Source: Salinispirillum sp049115955 (GTDB taxonomy: Bacteria > Pseudomonadota > Gammaproteobacteria > Pseudomonadales > Natronospirillaceae). Taken from it: a stretch of DNA of 64,000 nucleotides. Made by a program: the position numbers and the translations under genes. Below are positions 1 to 7,644 of the stretch, in pieces (position 1 is the first letter of the stretch; every line of letters begins with the position of its first letter). The DNA lies in NCBI GenBank assembly GCA_049115955.1, contig JAGDZJ010000019.1:1-64000 (forward strand). The letters run 5' to 3'. The notes below the pieces were generated by a model that did not search any database, was not told where the DNA came from, and was given only the letters and a program-made list of their open reading frames with translations.

Positions 1-164
1 CACGCCGTAGAATGAACGGTTACCTGGATGCGGCGTTGAAAAGTTACAGGGTCGCATAACGGTAACGCTGCCAAAAAACGGCGTTTCGCTAAACGAAAGA
101 AGTGCTCCAACTCACCTAAACCTACGTATGCCCTACTCCCTTCAATGAAGTAGAGCGTACCCTC

Positions 165-863
165 ATGAGCACTTGGATCGTTGGCGGCGGTGCTATCGGT
201 AGGGCGGCAGCCACAAAGGCGCGCCAGACGGATACGAACGTCTATATGGTATCCAGCCAAACCAAGCCGCAGCTACCCAGTGGCATCACCCACCAACGCA
301 CAACCGACTGGCATTGGCACAGTGTACAGACTGCTCTCAACTCGCTCCCACTGCCCACCCGTGTTGTGGTGGCCACTGGCATGTTGTCAAACGGCGAACA
401 GCGCCCCGAAAAGCGTGTTGAAGATGTTAAGCCGGATGCGTTGTTGGCCGCTTTTCAGGCCAATACGCTCTTGCCGATGGCCGTGTTACAGCACCTGACG
501 TCTCGCTTATCTAGGCAGGACAAAATGCAGGCGTTAGTGGTGTCGGCCAAGGTCGGCAGCATTCAGGATAATCGACTGGGTGGCTGGTACGCTTATCGCG
601 CCAGCAAGGCGGCGATCAATATGCTGGTAAAAACCACGGCAGTGGAATGGCAGCGGCGTTTTCCGCTGGCTGCGGTGGGGTCTTATCATCCTGGCACGAC
701 CGATAGCCCGCTGTCACAACCGTTTCAAGCCGGCTTACCGGCTGGTCAGTTGAAAACACCTTCGGAAGCTGCTGAACATTTGTGGCATGTGCTGACCAAG
801 TTGAACACCGCCGAGGCCAGCGGGCAGTTTTGGAATTGGGATGGTACGGTATTGCCTTGGTAG
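165..863 (+). CDS. SDR-family oxidoreductase (C-factor-like)
   Basis: A 232-residue short-chain dehydrogenase/reductase, predicted to be a cytosolic NAD(P)-dependent oxidoreductase. The N-terminus has a compact Rossmann glycine motif (VGGGAIG, residues 6-12). The active site follows SDR logic, with Ser127 and the Y144-x-x-x-K148 pair inside 'YRASKAA'. The length and the late 'YHPGTTDSPLS' segment (PGxxxTxxS-like) resemble the CsgA/C-factor branch of SDRs. The substrate cannot be read from sequence. The gene stands alone on the plus strand, starting ATG in 'cctcATGagc'. Its TAG stop overlaps the first copy of the 24-bp repeat at 863-886. Family assignment is firm; function is not. Confidence 0.8.
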   Translation: MSTWIVGGGAIGRAAATKARQTDTNVYMVSSQTKPQLPSGITHQRTTDWHWHSVQTALNSLPLPTRVVVATGMLSNGEQRPEKRVEDVKPDALLAAFQANTLLPMAVLQHLTSRLSRQDKMQALVVSAKVGSIQDNRLGGWYAYRASKAAINMLVKTTAVEWQRRFPLAAVGSYHPGTTDSPLSQPFQAGLPAGQLKTPSEAAEHLWHVLTKLNTAEASGQFWNWDGTVLPW

Positions 864-886
864 GCTGTGGTCGCTAGGTGTCTAGC
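863..886 (+). repeat. 24-bp direct repeat, left copy
   Basis: This copy matches the one at 1805-1828 at 22 of 24 positions in the same orientation. It begins at the last base of the SDR stop codon. The core contains GCTAG and CTAGC half-sites around a short spacer. Together the two copies bracket the orphan gene at 1037-1744. Confidence 0.7.
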
Positions 887-994
887 ATGCTAGTGGCGAT
901 TCACCTTGATTAATTTTTAGCCTACTTTGATTGTAGCACTAGTTTTTGTGTGCTATTGCTTTAACACTAATAGGCACAGCTACTAAGGCTGTTT

Positions 995-1018
995 CGCAGA
1001 GGGCTCGGTACCTCTGCG
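995..1018 (+). promoter_or_regulatory. 5'-leader stem-loop before the orphan gene
   Basis: A perfect 8-bp stem (CGCAGAGG at 995-1002, CCTCTGCG at 1011-1018) with an 8-nt loop ends 5 nt before the AAGGA ribosome-binding site of the next gene. No T-tract follows, so a leader structure or a transcript-end structure within the insert is as likely as a terminator. Confidence 0.45.
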
Positions 1019-1036
1019 TTATCAAGGAAAATGAGC

Positions 1037-1744
1037 ATGCTTAAAGTTGAAGGCAGTAATTACGGAGTTAACGACGGGCTGAGCAATCGTTCAGCCGGAG
1101 GGTTGAACGCGGCTGATATCGGTAAAAAGCCGGAAACAGTGGAAAGCGGCACAGATAAGAATACGTCGTCACTAAGTGACCGGAGCATTAGGCTGAGCGT
1201 TATCGACAAAAAACTTTTCAGCTACCTAAAAGAGAACCCGTTGCCTCGTTACTTCAGCACCAGTACGCACAATAGCCGTGTCGTGGAGTTAGCGCAGGCA
1301 TTTGGGCATGAGCTGGGGTTCGAGCTCAATGCAAGCGATATCGACCATATGGTCAATACTCACGCTAAACAGAAACCCAATCTGAACTTTGACAGTGGTA
1401 ACGTCTTTGACTTCTTGAGAGAATCTGATCGCGTGGACTTGGAAAAGGCCCACCGTTACGCAGTTGAGAACAACACCAGCCTAAAAGACGTCAATACAGC
1501 CGCTTTTGAAATGGGTATCCAACGTCGGAGGCAAGCGATGGAAGCTCAAGGAACCCGATTTGTTGAACTGGATAAGAATGCCGACATCAGCACCTTGTTT
1601 ACTATTGATCAGGGCGGGAATGTTCCGGATAGAGGCAGGATTAAAGAAGGGTCACCAGAACACGCCAAACTGTTGGAGCGGTTCTCCGACAATCCGTTCC
1701 TTACAGAGATTCTGTCGCGCATTGTTGCTAGCATTAACCGCTAA
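1037..1744 (+). CDS. Orphan protein, Cys- and Trp-free, function unknown
   Basis: I do not recognise this 235-residue protein. It has no cysteine and no tryptophan, no signal peptide and no membrane segment. The first 50 or so residues are rich in Gly, Asn, Ser and Thr and look disordered; the rest is charged and probably helical. The start at 1037 is preferred because AAGGA at 1024-1028 lies 8 nt upstream. The alternative ATG at 1031 would leave only 2 nt. The gene and its flanks are AT-richer than the neighbours, and it is bracketed by 24-bp direct repeats, suggesting acquisition. Low cysteine and a disordered N-terminus would suit a secreted or appendage-associated protein, but that is speculation. 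Coding status is supported by length, ribosome-binding site and sensible composition. Confidence 0.7.
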   Translation: MLKVEGSNYGVNDGLSNRSAGGLNAADIGKKPETVESGTDKNTSSLSDRSIRLSVIDKKLFSYLKENPLPRYFSTSTHNSRVVELAQAFGHELGFELNASDIDHMVNTHAKQKPNLNFDSGNVFDFLRESDRVDLEKAHRYAVENNTSLKDVNTAAFEMGIQRRRQAMEAQGTRFVELDKNADISTLFTIDQGGNVPDRGRIKEGSPEHAKLLERFSDNPFLTEILSRIVASINR

Positions 1745-1804
1745 AAACATCCGCCAATACTAACGGGATGCGAGGAAGGTCAGAACCTATCCCGAAACTG
1801 GTAA

Positions 1805-1829
1805 GGCTTTGGTCGCTAGATGTCTAGCG
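1805..1829 (+). repeat. 24-bp direct repeat, right copy, with perfect palindromic core
   Basis: This is the second copy of the repeat at 863-886. Its core is a perfect inverted repeat, CGCTAGA-TG-TCTAGCG (1814-1829). It ends 6 bp from the ppsR stop codon. The palindrome plus duplication resembles a recombination or attachment site, or a pair of protein-binding sites. Confidence 0.7.
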
Positions 1830-1835
1830 GCCAAT

Positions 1836-2654
1836 CTACAAAGCTCTTCTATCCAACCCCACATTATCCATAATGCGCGTCGCAATCTCCTCTATGGAGA
1901 ACGTCGTGGTATTGATAAAGGTTATGCCCTCTTGCTTCAGGCGTTTCTCGACCTCTCGCACTTCATACTCACACTGACTCAACGATGAATATTGACTGTT
2001 AGCGCGGCGTTCATGGCGAATGGCGGCCAACTGAAACGGGTCAATGGTTAAGCCGTACAGCTTTTCACGATGCTTCATCAGCACATCAGGTAAGCCCGGA
2101 TTGGCCAAGTCTTCCATGGTCAGCGGGTAGTTGGCGGCGTGCACGCCGAATTGCAGTGCCATGTACAGGCAGGTCGGTGTTTTACCGCAACGTGATACGC
2201 CAATAAGAATAATATCCGCTTTGTCGTACTGCTGTTGGCGACCGCCATCGTCATTGTCCAACGCATAGTTCACCGATTCGATGCGGCGGTGGTACCGACT
2301 GAACTCGTTGATGGAGTGGCACTTACCAACGGAGTATGAGGACTCTACACCCAACTGTTGTTCGAGGGGTTTAAGGAAGGTGGCGAATACATCGACCATA
2401 AAGCCTGTCGAGGTCGAAATAGTGTCCCGAATATCGGTGTTCACAATGGTGTCGAAGACAATTGCGGGCGCGCCATCGTCCAGCGTCGCTTGGTTGATGC
2501 GCGCGACCGCCGTGGCGGCTTTCTCCGGCGTATCAATGTAGGGGATGGTCATGCGCTTGAACGGAATGCCTTCAAACTGCGTCAACAAGCTGTTACCCAA
2601 GGTTTCTGCAGTGATCCCTGTGCCATCTGATACGAAAAACGCTGAACGTCTCAT
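1836..2654 (-). CDS. ppsR: Phosphoenolpyruvate synthase regulatory kinase/pyrophosphorylase
   Basis: A DUF299/PSRP-family protein of 272 residues (E. coli PpsR is about 277). Members inactivate PEP synthase by ADP-dependent phosphorylation of an active-site threonine and reactivate it by Pi-dependent dephosphorylation. Visible hallmarks are the N-terminal 'SDGTGITAETLG' segment and the P-loop-like 'GVSRCGKTPTCLYMA'. The reading frame is open up to 2714, but the family N-terminus (MRRSAFFVSDGTG) begins at the ATG at 2654. ppsR is divergent from its target ppsA, with 217 bp between them, the usual arrangement for this pair. Confidence 0.93.
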   Translation of the reverse strand: MRRSAFFVSDGTGITAETLGNSLLTQFEGIPFKRMTIPYIDTPEKAATAVARINQATLDDGAPAIVFDTIVNTDIRDTISTSTGFMVDVFATFLKPLEQQLGVESSYSVGKCHSINEFSRYHRRIESVNYALDNDDGGRQQQYDKADIILIGVSRCGKTPTCLYMALQFGVHAANYPLTMEDLANPGLPDVLMKHREKLYGLTIDPFQLAAIRHERRANSQYSSLSQCEYEVREVEKRLKQEGITFINTTTFSIEEIATRIMDNVGLDRRAL

Positions 2655-2871
2655 AAAACATCTCTGCCTGTTACGGCTCAACACCGCCCCTTCCAACAGA
2701 AGACTGATCTGCATCAGCTCTGGGCCGCAAAACCGGTATTATGATGTAAAACTGCTGAGGTCGATTTTTCATCATCGGCACACTAATATCAAGCTCGCGA
2801 GCCCCAGAACGCCTAATAATATAATAATGAGTCCTCGCGCCCTGACTAGCTACGACTATGGAGAAATCGCT

Positions 2872-5241
2872 GTGCCTAACTACGTAATACGCCTTGATCA
2901 AGCGCGAATGGAAGACGTCGATAAAGTGGGCGGTAAAAATGCCTCCCTCGGCGAAATGATCCATCAACTCAGTGACGCAGGTGTGCGCGTGCCGGGTGGT
3001 TTTGCCACTACTGCACAAGCCTACCGCGACTTTTTAGCTAATGACGGCCTAGCGGACCGCATCAATGACGCCCTTGATGCGTTAAACGTAGACGACACCC
3101 GTGCCCTGATGGAAACCGGCAAGCAGATCCGCGGTTGGATCATGCAAGCCAACTTTCAACCCAGGCTGAACGAAGCCATTGATGCGGCCTACGCCGAAAT
3201 GGCAGGTACGGACACCAACCTGAAAGTTGCCGTGCGCTCTTCTGCTACGGCCGAAGACTTGCCGGATGCGTCCTTTGCCGGCCAGCAAGAAACCTTCCTG
3301 AACATTCAAGGCTTGGACAACATCAAGCAGGCCATCAAAGAAGTGTTCGCCTCGTTGTACAACGACCGCGCTATTTCCTACCGTGTGCACCAAGGTTTTA
3401 CCCACAGCGAAGTTGCCCTGTCTGCGGGTATTCAGCGTATGGTGCGCAGTGAAACCGGCGCGTCTGGCGTAATGTTCACGCTGGACACCGAATCCGGCTT
3501 TCCACACGCAGTTTTCATCACCGCCGCTTACGGCTTGGGTGAAACCGTGGTTCAGGGTGCGGTTAACCCGGACGAATTCTACGTTTTCAAGCCAACCGTT
3601 AAACAAGGCGTACCCGCTATTTTGCGCCGCACGCTGGGCTCTAAGGCCATCAAGATGATCTGCACCGGCCAAGGCAGTGCGGGTAACGCGGTTGAAACCG
3701 TTGAGGTGGCGATGGCCGACCGTCAGCGTTTCTGCATCAGCGATGCCGACGCGGAAGAACTGGCGCGCATTGCGATCACCATTGAAAACCACTACGGCCG
3801 CCCGATGGACATTGAGTGGGCCAAAGACGGCGACGATCAGCAACTGTACATTGTGCAAGCCCGCCCTGAGACCGTGAAAAGCCAGACCGCTGGCACCACG
3901 TCCATTGAGCGTTACGTGCTGAAAGAAACCGGTACGGTACTGGCCGAAGGCCGCGCCATTGGGCATCGCATTGGCGGTGGCCCAGTGCGCGTGGTGGCGA
4001 GTTTGGAAAACATGCACGACGTTAAGCCTGGTGACGTGCTGGTGACCGACATGACCGACCCCGATTGGGAGCCGGTGATGAAACGCGCTTCGGCCATCGT
4101 GACGAATCGCGGTGGCCGTACTTGCCACGCGGCGATCATAGCGCGTGAGCTGGGTATTCCCGCCATTGTGGGTTGTGGCGACGCGACTGAGAAGCTGACC
4201 GAAGACCAAATGGTGACGGTTTCTTGTGCCGAAGGTGACACTGGCAGCGTGTACAAAGGCAAGCTAGCCTTTGAACATCAGAGTGACGACATCAAGGCAC
4301 TGCCTGACCTGCCGTTCAACATCATGATGAACGTGGGTAACCCGGATCGCGCCTTTGACTTCCAATTCCTGCCCAACGCAGGTGTCGGTCTGGCGCGTTT
4401 GGAATTCATCATCAACCGTATGATTGGCGTGCACCCTAAGGCGCTGCTCAACTTCGATGATCAGAGCGAAGACCTCAAGGCCACCATCAGCAATCACATT
4501 GCGGGTTACGCCTCCCCCGTCGACTTCTATGTCGACAAGTTGACCGAAGGCATTTCGACCTTGGCGGCAGCGTTTTATCCGAAAAAAGTCATTGTGCGCA
4601 TGTCTGACTTCAAGTCGAACGAATACGCGCATTTGATCGGTGGTAAGGCGTATGAGCCGGAAGAAGAAAACCCGATGTTGGGTTTCCGTGGCGCGTCGCG
4701 CTACATTTCTGACGACTTCCGCGACTGCTTTGAATTGGAATGCCGCGCGCTGAAACGCGTGCGCGATGACATGCGTTTGAGCAACGTGGAGATCATGGTG
4801 CCCTTCGTACGCACGCCAGCGGAAGCGAAGCGCGTGGTGGAATTGTTGGGTGAACATGGCCTGCGCCGCGGTGACAACGGCTTGCGTATCATCATGATGT
4901 GCGAAATTCCGTCCAACGCGCTGCTGGCTGAAGAGTTCCTGCAGTATTTCGATGGTTTTTCGATTGGCTCCAACGACATGACGCAGTTGACGCTGGGTCT
5001 AGACCGCGATTCCGGCATCATTGCTCACTTGTTTGACGAGCGTAATGATGCGGTGAAAGCGCTGTTGGCGATGGCGATTAAAGCCTGCAAAGACGCCAAC
5101 AAGTACGTGGGCATCTGCGGTCAGGGCCCGTCGGATCATCCGGACTTCGCGCGTTGGTTGATGGAGCAAGGCATCGACAGTGTGTCGCTGAACCCGGATT
5201 CGGTGTTGGATACGTGGTTGTATTTGGCGAAAGACGCTTAA
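2872..5241 (+). CDS. ppsA: Phosphoenolpyruvate synthase
   Basis: PEP synthase converts pyruvate and ATP to PEP, AMP and Pi for gluconeogenesis. The frame stays open far upstream, but the real start is GTG at 2872, with GGAG 8 nt before it. That gives 789 residues, against 792 in E. coli. Order of parts: an N-terminal PEP/pyruvate-binding domain ('DKVGGKNASLGEM', 'VRSSATAEDLPDASFAGQQETFLN'); a central swivelling domain with the phosphohistidine site 'GGRTCHAAIIAREL' preceded by 'TNR'; and a C-terminal TIM barrel with 'GSNDMTQLTLGLDRDSG' and 'CGQGPSDHP'. The threonine in 'GRTCH' is the family target of PpsR, encoded divergently. A dispersed hairpin repeat lies just after the stop. Confidence 0.97.
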   Translation: MPNYVIRLDQARMEDVDKVGGKNASLGEMIHQLSDAGVRVPGGFATTAQAYRDFLANDGLADRINDALDALNVDDTRALMETGKQIRGWIMQANFQPRLNEAIDAAYAEMAGTDTNLKVAVRSSATAEDLPDASFAGQQETFLNIQGLDNIKQAIKEVFASLYNDRAISYRVHQGFTHSEVALSAGIQRMVRSETGASGVMFTLDTESGFPHAVFITAAYGLGETVVQGAVNPDEFYVFKPTVKQGVPAILRRTLGSKAIKMICTGQGSAGNAVETVEVAMADRQRFCISDADAEELARIAITIENHYGRPMDIEWAKDGDDQQLYIVQARPETVKSQTAGTTSIERYVLKETGTVLAEGRAIGHRIGGGPVRVVASLENMHDVKPGDVLVTDMTDPDWEPVMKRASAIVTNRGGRTCHAAIIARELGIPAIVGCGDATEKLTEDQMVTVSCAEGDTGSVYKGKLAFEHQSDDIKALPDLPFNIMMNVGNPDRAFDFQFLPNAGVGLARLEFIINRMIGVHPKALLNFDDQSEDLKATISNHIAGYASPVDFYVDKLTEGISTLAAAFYPKKVIVRMSDFKSNEYAHLIGGKAYEPEEENPMLGFRGASRYISDDFRDCFELECRALKRVRDDMRLSNVEIMVPFVRTPAEAKRVVELLGEHGLRRGDNGLRIIMMCEIPSNALLAEEFLQYFDGFSIGSNDMTQLTLGLDRDSGIIAHLFDERNDAVKALLAMAIKACKDANKYVGICGQGPSDHPDFARWLMEQGIDSVSLNPDSVLDTWLYLAKDA

Positions 5242-5242
5242 T

Positions 5243-5313
5243 TTGGTCATAGGGCGGAAAAGCGCAGCGTCATCCGCCGCATGGAGGCTCACCCAGAGGG
5301 TTGGCCTCCTACA
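5243..5313 (+). repeat. Dispersed hairpin repeat, copy 1
   Basis: Two adjacent stem-loops lie between the convergent ppsA and moaE genes. The first is GGCGGA (5253-5258) with TCCGCC (5273-5278). The second is GGAGGC (5283-5288) with GCCTCC (5304-5309). A close relative occurs at 19121-19203 in the same orientation, and an inverted copy of its first half at 19047-19076. The end of this copy, CCTCCTAC, contains the TAG stop of moaE on the minus strand. There is no T-tract, so it is a repeat first and a possible terminator only second. Confidence 0.7.
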
Positions 5314-5767
5314 GCCCCTCTTTCTGCCAGCGCGCACCGCGCTGCTGGTCTTCCTCGCGTGCATCCACCCAGCGTTCACCCGCTGCGGTGGATTCTTTCT
5401 TCCAGAACGGCGCGGTGGTTTTGAGTGTATCCATGATGTACTCGCAGGCCGCGAAGGCATCGCTCCGGTGCTTGCTGGTCACCCCCACCCAAACGATTTG
5501 ATCCGCAGGGGTCAGCGTGCCGACCCGATGAATGATACTCACTCTGCCCAACTCCCAACGCTGGCGTGCATCGGCTTCGAGTTTATTCAGCGCTTTTTCT
5601 GTCATGCCAGGATAATGTTCTAGCGTCATGGTGCGCACCGGCTCGCCTTGATTCAGGTCGCGCATACGCCCAACAAAACTCACTACGGCGCCGTCTGCGG
5701 TGTTGTCGTCCACCAACAGCTGGTATTCTTTCGCCACGTCGAAGTCGGCGGTCTGCACCCGTATCAC
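5309..5767 (-). CDS. moaE: Molybdopterin synthase catalytic subunit
   Basis: MoaE (152 residues, the usual length) is the large subunit of molybdopterin synthase, transferring sulfur from the MoaD thiocarboxylate to cyclic pyranopterin monophosphate. Recognisable segments are 'GAVVSFVGRMRD', 'LEHYPGM', 'IIHRVGTL', 'VWVGVTSKHR' and the catalytic-lysine region 'KTTAPFWKKE'. It is the last gene of the minus-strand moa/mob operon, 4 bp after moaD. Its stop codon TAG lies inside the terminal arm of the dispersed repeat at 5243-5313. Confidence 0.95.
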   Translation of the reverse strand: MIRVQTADFDVAKEYQLLVDDNTADGAVVSFVGRMRDLNQGEPVRTMTLEHYPGMTEKALNKLEADARQRWELGRVSIIHRVGTLTPADQIVWVGVTSKHRSDAFAACEYIMDTLKTTAPFWKKESTAAGERWVDAREEDQQRGARWQKEGL

Positions 5768-5771
5768 CTGA

Positions 5772-6014
5772 TCAGCCTCCCGTTACCGGTGGAAAGAACG
5801 CCACCTCATCACCGGGCTGTACCGGCGTGTTTAGGCGCGCCATTTCTTGATTAACCGCCACCAGCAGTTCGTCGTTCAGTGGCTGCCAAGAATCACCCTG
5901 CGCGATCAACTGCTGCTTAAGCTCTGCCACGGTGCCCGCTTGCCAAGGCCATTCAAGCTCCGCTGCGGGCAAGGCTTCGCGCAAGCGCGCAAAGAACAAC
6001 ACCTGCACCGTCAT
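5772..6014 (-). CDS. moaD: Molybdopterin synthase sulfur carrier subunit
   Basis: MoaD is an 80-residue ubiquitin-fold sulfur carrier. It ends in the required Gly-Gly ('PPVTGG'), which is adenylated and converted to a thiocarboxylate. The start 'MTVQVLFFARLRE' is typical. Its ATG overlaps the moaC stop as ATGA (6011-6014), and moaE follows after 4 bp. Translational coupling and 1:1 production with MoaE are therefore likely. Confidence 0.95.
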   Translation of the reverse strand: MTVQVLFFARLREALPAAELEWPWQAGTVAELKQQLIAQGDSWQPLNDELLVAVNQEMARLNTPVQPGDEVAFFPPVTGG

Positions 6015-6499
6015 GACGACACTCCTTCCGCTTGCCAGTGCCCGGTTTTACCGCCCTGCTTCTCTACCACCCGAATACCGCTGATCACCATGCCAGGGTC
6101 TACCGCTTTGCACATATCGAACAGGGTCAACGCGGCCACCGAAACAGCGGTTAAGGCCTCCATCTCAACGCCGGTCTGCCCGCTCAATTTGCACAGCGAC
6201 TGAATGTGTATGCCACCGGCTGCCTCGTCGGGTACGAAGTCGACCTGCACCTTGCTCAGCATCAAGGGGTGACAAAGCGGAATCAGATCCCACGTGCGTT
6301 TCGCTGCTTGAATACCGGCAATGCGCGCGACGGACAACACATCGCCCTTTTTATGCCCGCCCTCTAACACCAGTTTCAGCGTCGCCGGTTGCATGGCGAT
6401 AAAACCCTCGGCACGTGCTTCGCGCGCCGTAACCGCCTTTGCGGACACGTCCACCATATTGGCTTCGCCTTGGGCGTTCAGGTGCGTCAATTCACTCAT
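6011..6499 (-). CDS. moaC: Cyclic pyranopterin monophosphate synthase
   Basis: MoaC converts the MoaA product (3',8-cyclo-7,8-dihydro-GTP) into cyclic pyranopterin monophosphate. With the start at 6499 (MSELTHLNAQGEANMVDVS) it is 162 residues, matching about 161 in E. coli. An upstream extension in the open frame lies inside moaB and is not expected. Family motifs are 'MVDVSAKAVTAREA', 'KGDVLSVARIAGIQAAK' and 'IPLCHPL'. ATGA overlaps with moaB (6496-6499) and moaD (6011-6014) place it in one tightly coupled operon. Confidence 0.95.
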   Translation of the reverse strand: MSELTHLNAQGEANMVDVSAKAVTAREARAEGFIAMQPATLKLVLEGGHKKGDVLSVARIAGIQAAKRTWDLIPLCHPLMLSKVQVDFVPDEAAGGIHIQSLCKLSGQTGVEMEALTAVSVAALTLFDMCKAVDPGMVISGIRVVEKQGGKTGHWQAEGVSS

Positions 6500-7095
6500 G
6501 CTGCGCCTTCCTGCCTTTCCTGTGCTGTTCCTTGTGCAGCGCCCTGCTCCAGGCCGTCTCGCGTGGCGCATTGCGCGACGTTGAGGTACAAGTGAGGTAC
6601 GAAATTACAGGGTTTATGGGTGCTGTTCAGTTGCTCGGCCAAGATGCCGTCCCACGCCGTTTTGCACGCATTGGGTGAACCGGGCATACAGAACACCATG
6701 GTGCCGTTAGCCAAACCCGCCAAGGCGCGGCTCTGCACGGTGGAAGACCCAACGTCCTGCAAGGATAAATGCCGAAACAGCTCACCAAAGCCTTCCACGG
6801 TTTTGTCGAACAATACACTCAAGGCTTCTGGTGTGGAGTCCCGTCCGGTCAGACCGGTGCCGCCGGTGACCAAGATCACATTGACCTCGGCGTCGGCAAT
6901 CCACTGCGACACCACGGCACGCTGTTGGTAGACGTCGTCTTTAACGATGGCACGCACGACCAGTTGATGTCCGGCTTGTTGCAAGCGCTCGACCAGTACA
7001 TCGCCCGACGTGTCGTTGGCCGCTGTACGGGTATCGGATACCGTTAATACCGCGATGTTTAAGGGCACAAAATGGGTGGAAGCGTGGTTACCCAT
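6496..7095 (-). CDS. moaB: Molybdenum cofactor biosynthesis protein B (molybdopterin adenylyltransferase family)
   Basis: A MoaB/MogA-fold protein of 199 residues with the molybdopterin-binding signature 'VILVTGGTGLTGRDSTPEAL' and the later 'PGSPNAC'. E. coli MoaB is about 170 residues. The extra 30 or so here form a hydrophilic Gln/Gly/Ala-rich C-terminal tail that looks unstructured. In the family the protein binds or adenylylates molybdopterin; which role applies here cannot be read. It overlaps the mobA end by 8 bp and the moaC start by 4 bp. AGGAG precedes its ATG by 9 nt. Confidence 0.9.
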   Translation of the reverse strand: MGNHASTHFVPLNIAVLTVSDTRTAANDTSGDVLVERLQQAGHQLVVRAIVKDDVYQQRAVVSQWIADAEVNVILVTGGTGLTGRDSTPEALSVLFDKTVEGFGELFRHLSLQDVGSSTVQSRALAGLANGTMVFCMPGSPNACKTAWDGILAEQLNSTHKPCNFVPHLYLNVAQCATRDGLEQGAAQGTAQERQEGAA

Positions 7096-7642
7096 GGGTA
7101 TTCTCTCCTAGACCCATCGCTTTCAGTTCGACGGGATCGTTAATGTTTTTCAGTCGATCCGGTTCGGCCGCATCGATAATTGAAATATTGGGTTGTAGAG
7201 CTTCGACTAACGCACGCACTGACCGCTGACGCGCTTCGGGCAGGGCCAGAATGCTTTGCACGGTCGCCAATACATCCGGCGTGGCGGTCAGCATCAGCGG
7301 AAACCAACCTTGTGCGTAGGTGGCATGAGGCTCTGCAACCTCTGTCACCGCACGCAAGTCAGACTCGTCAACCAGCGGCATGTCCACCGGCAGGAAAAGA
7401 CAACGCCTCCCGATACAAGTTGTCAGCGCACTCTCGATACCACCCAGCGGGCCGATGAAGTCTGAGCGCAAATCCGCCAAGTCATCCGCATGGCTCACAT
7501 GTACATCGTCGCAAACACTCAGCAAACGCTGGCGTGCATGCTCGGCCCAGGTCAGACCGTTATGCCACAGCAGGGTCGATTTATCCTGACCCATACGAGA
7601 CGACCGCCCACCGGCCAGAACAATACCTACGCAAGGCGCCAC
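7088..7642 (-). CDS. mobA: Molybdenum cofactor guanylyltransferase
   Basis: MobA attaches GMP from GTP to molybdopterin-Mo to make the guanine dinucleotide cofactor used by DMSO-reductase-family enzymes. The nucleotide-binding start 'GIVLAGGRSSRMGQDKSTL' is diagnostic. 'FIGPLGGIESAL' and 'FLPVDMPLV' (metal/GTP site) follow in the usual order. At 184 residues it is slightly short but complete. The start codon is GTG at 7642, two bases after the moaA stop, with a G-rich ribosome-binding stretch inside the moaA end. Confidence 0.93.
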   Translation of the reverse strand: MAPCVGIVLAGGRSSRMGQDKSTLLWHNGLTWAEHARQRLLSVCDDVHVSHADDLADLRSDFIGPLGGIESALTTCIGRRCLFLPVDMPLVDESDLRAVTEVAEPHATYAQGWFPLMLTATPDVLATVQSILALPEARQRSVRALVEALQPNISIIDAAEPDRLKNINDPVELKAMGLGENTHG

Positions 7643-7644
7643 GT

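Noticed and set aside
1..59. Possible 3' end of a plus-strand gene ending TAA at 57-59
   Set aside because: Only about 19 codons are inside the window and no family can be recognised. The first 164 bp are otherwise left unassigned.
2655..2871. Cra/FruR-like operator in the ppsR-ppsA gap
   Set aside because: GCTGAGGTCGATTTTTCA near 2753 only loosely resembles the consensus, with several mismatches in the core.
3082..4209. 375-residue open frame on the minus strand
   Set aside because: It lies wholly inside ppsA, is a His/Arg/Val-rich antisense artefact of a GC-rich gene, and has no recognisable domain.
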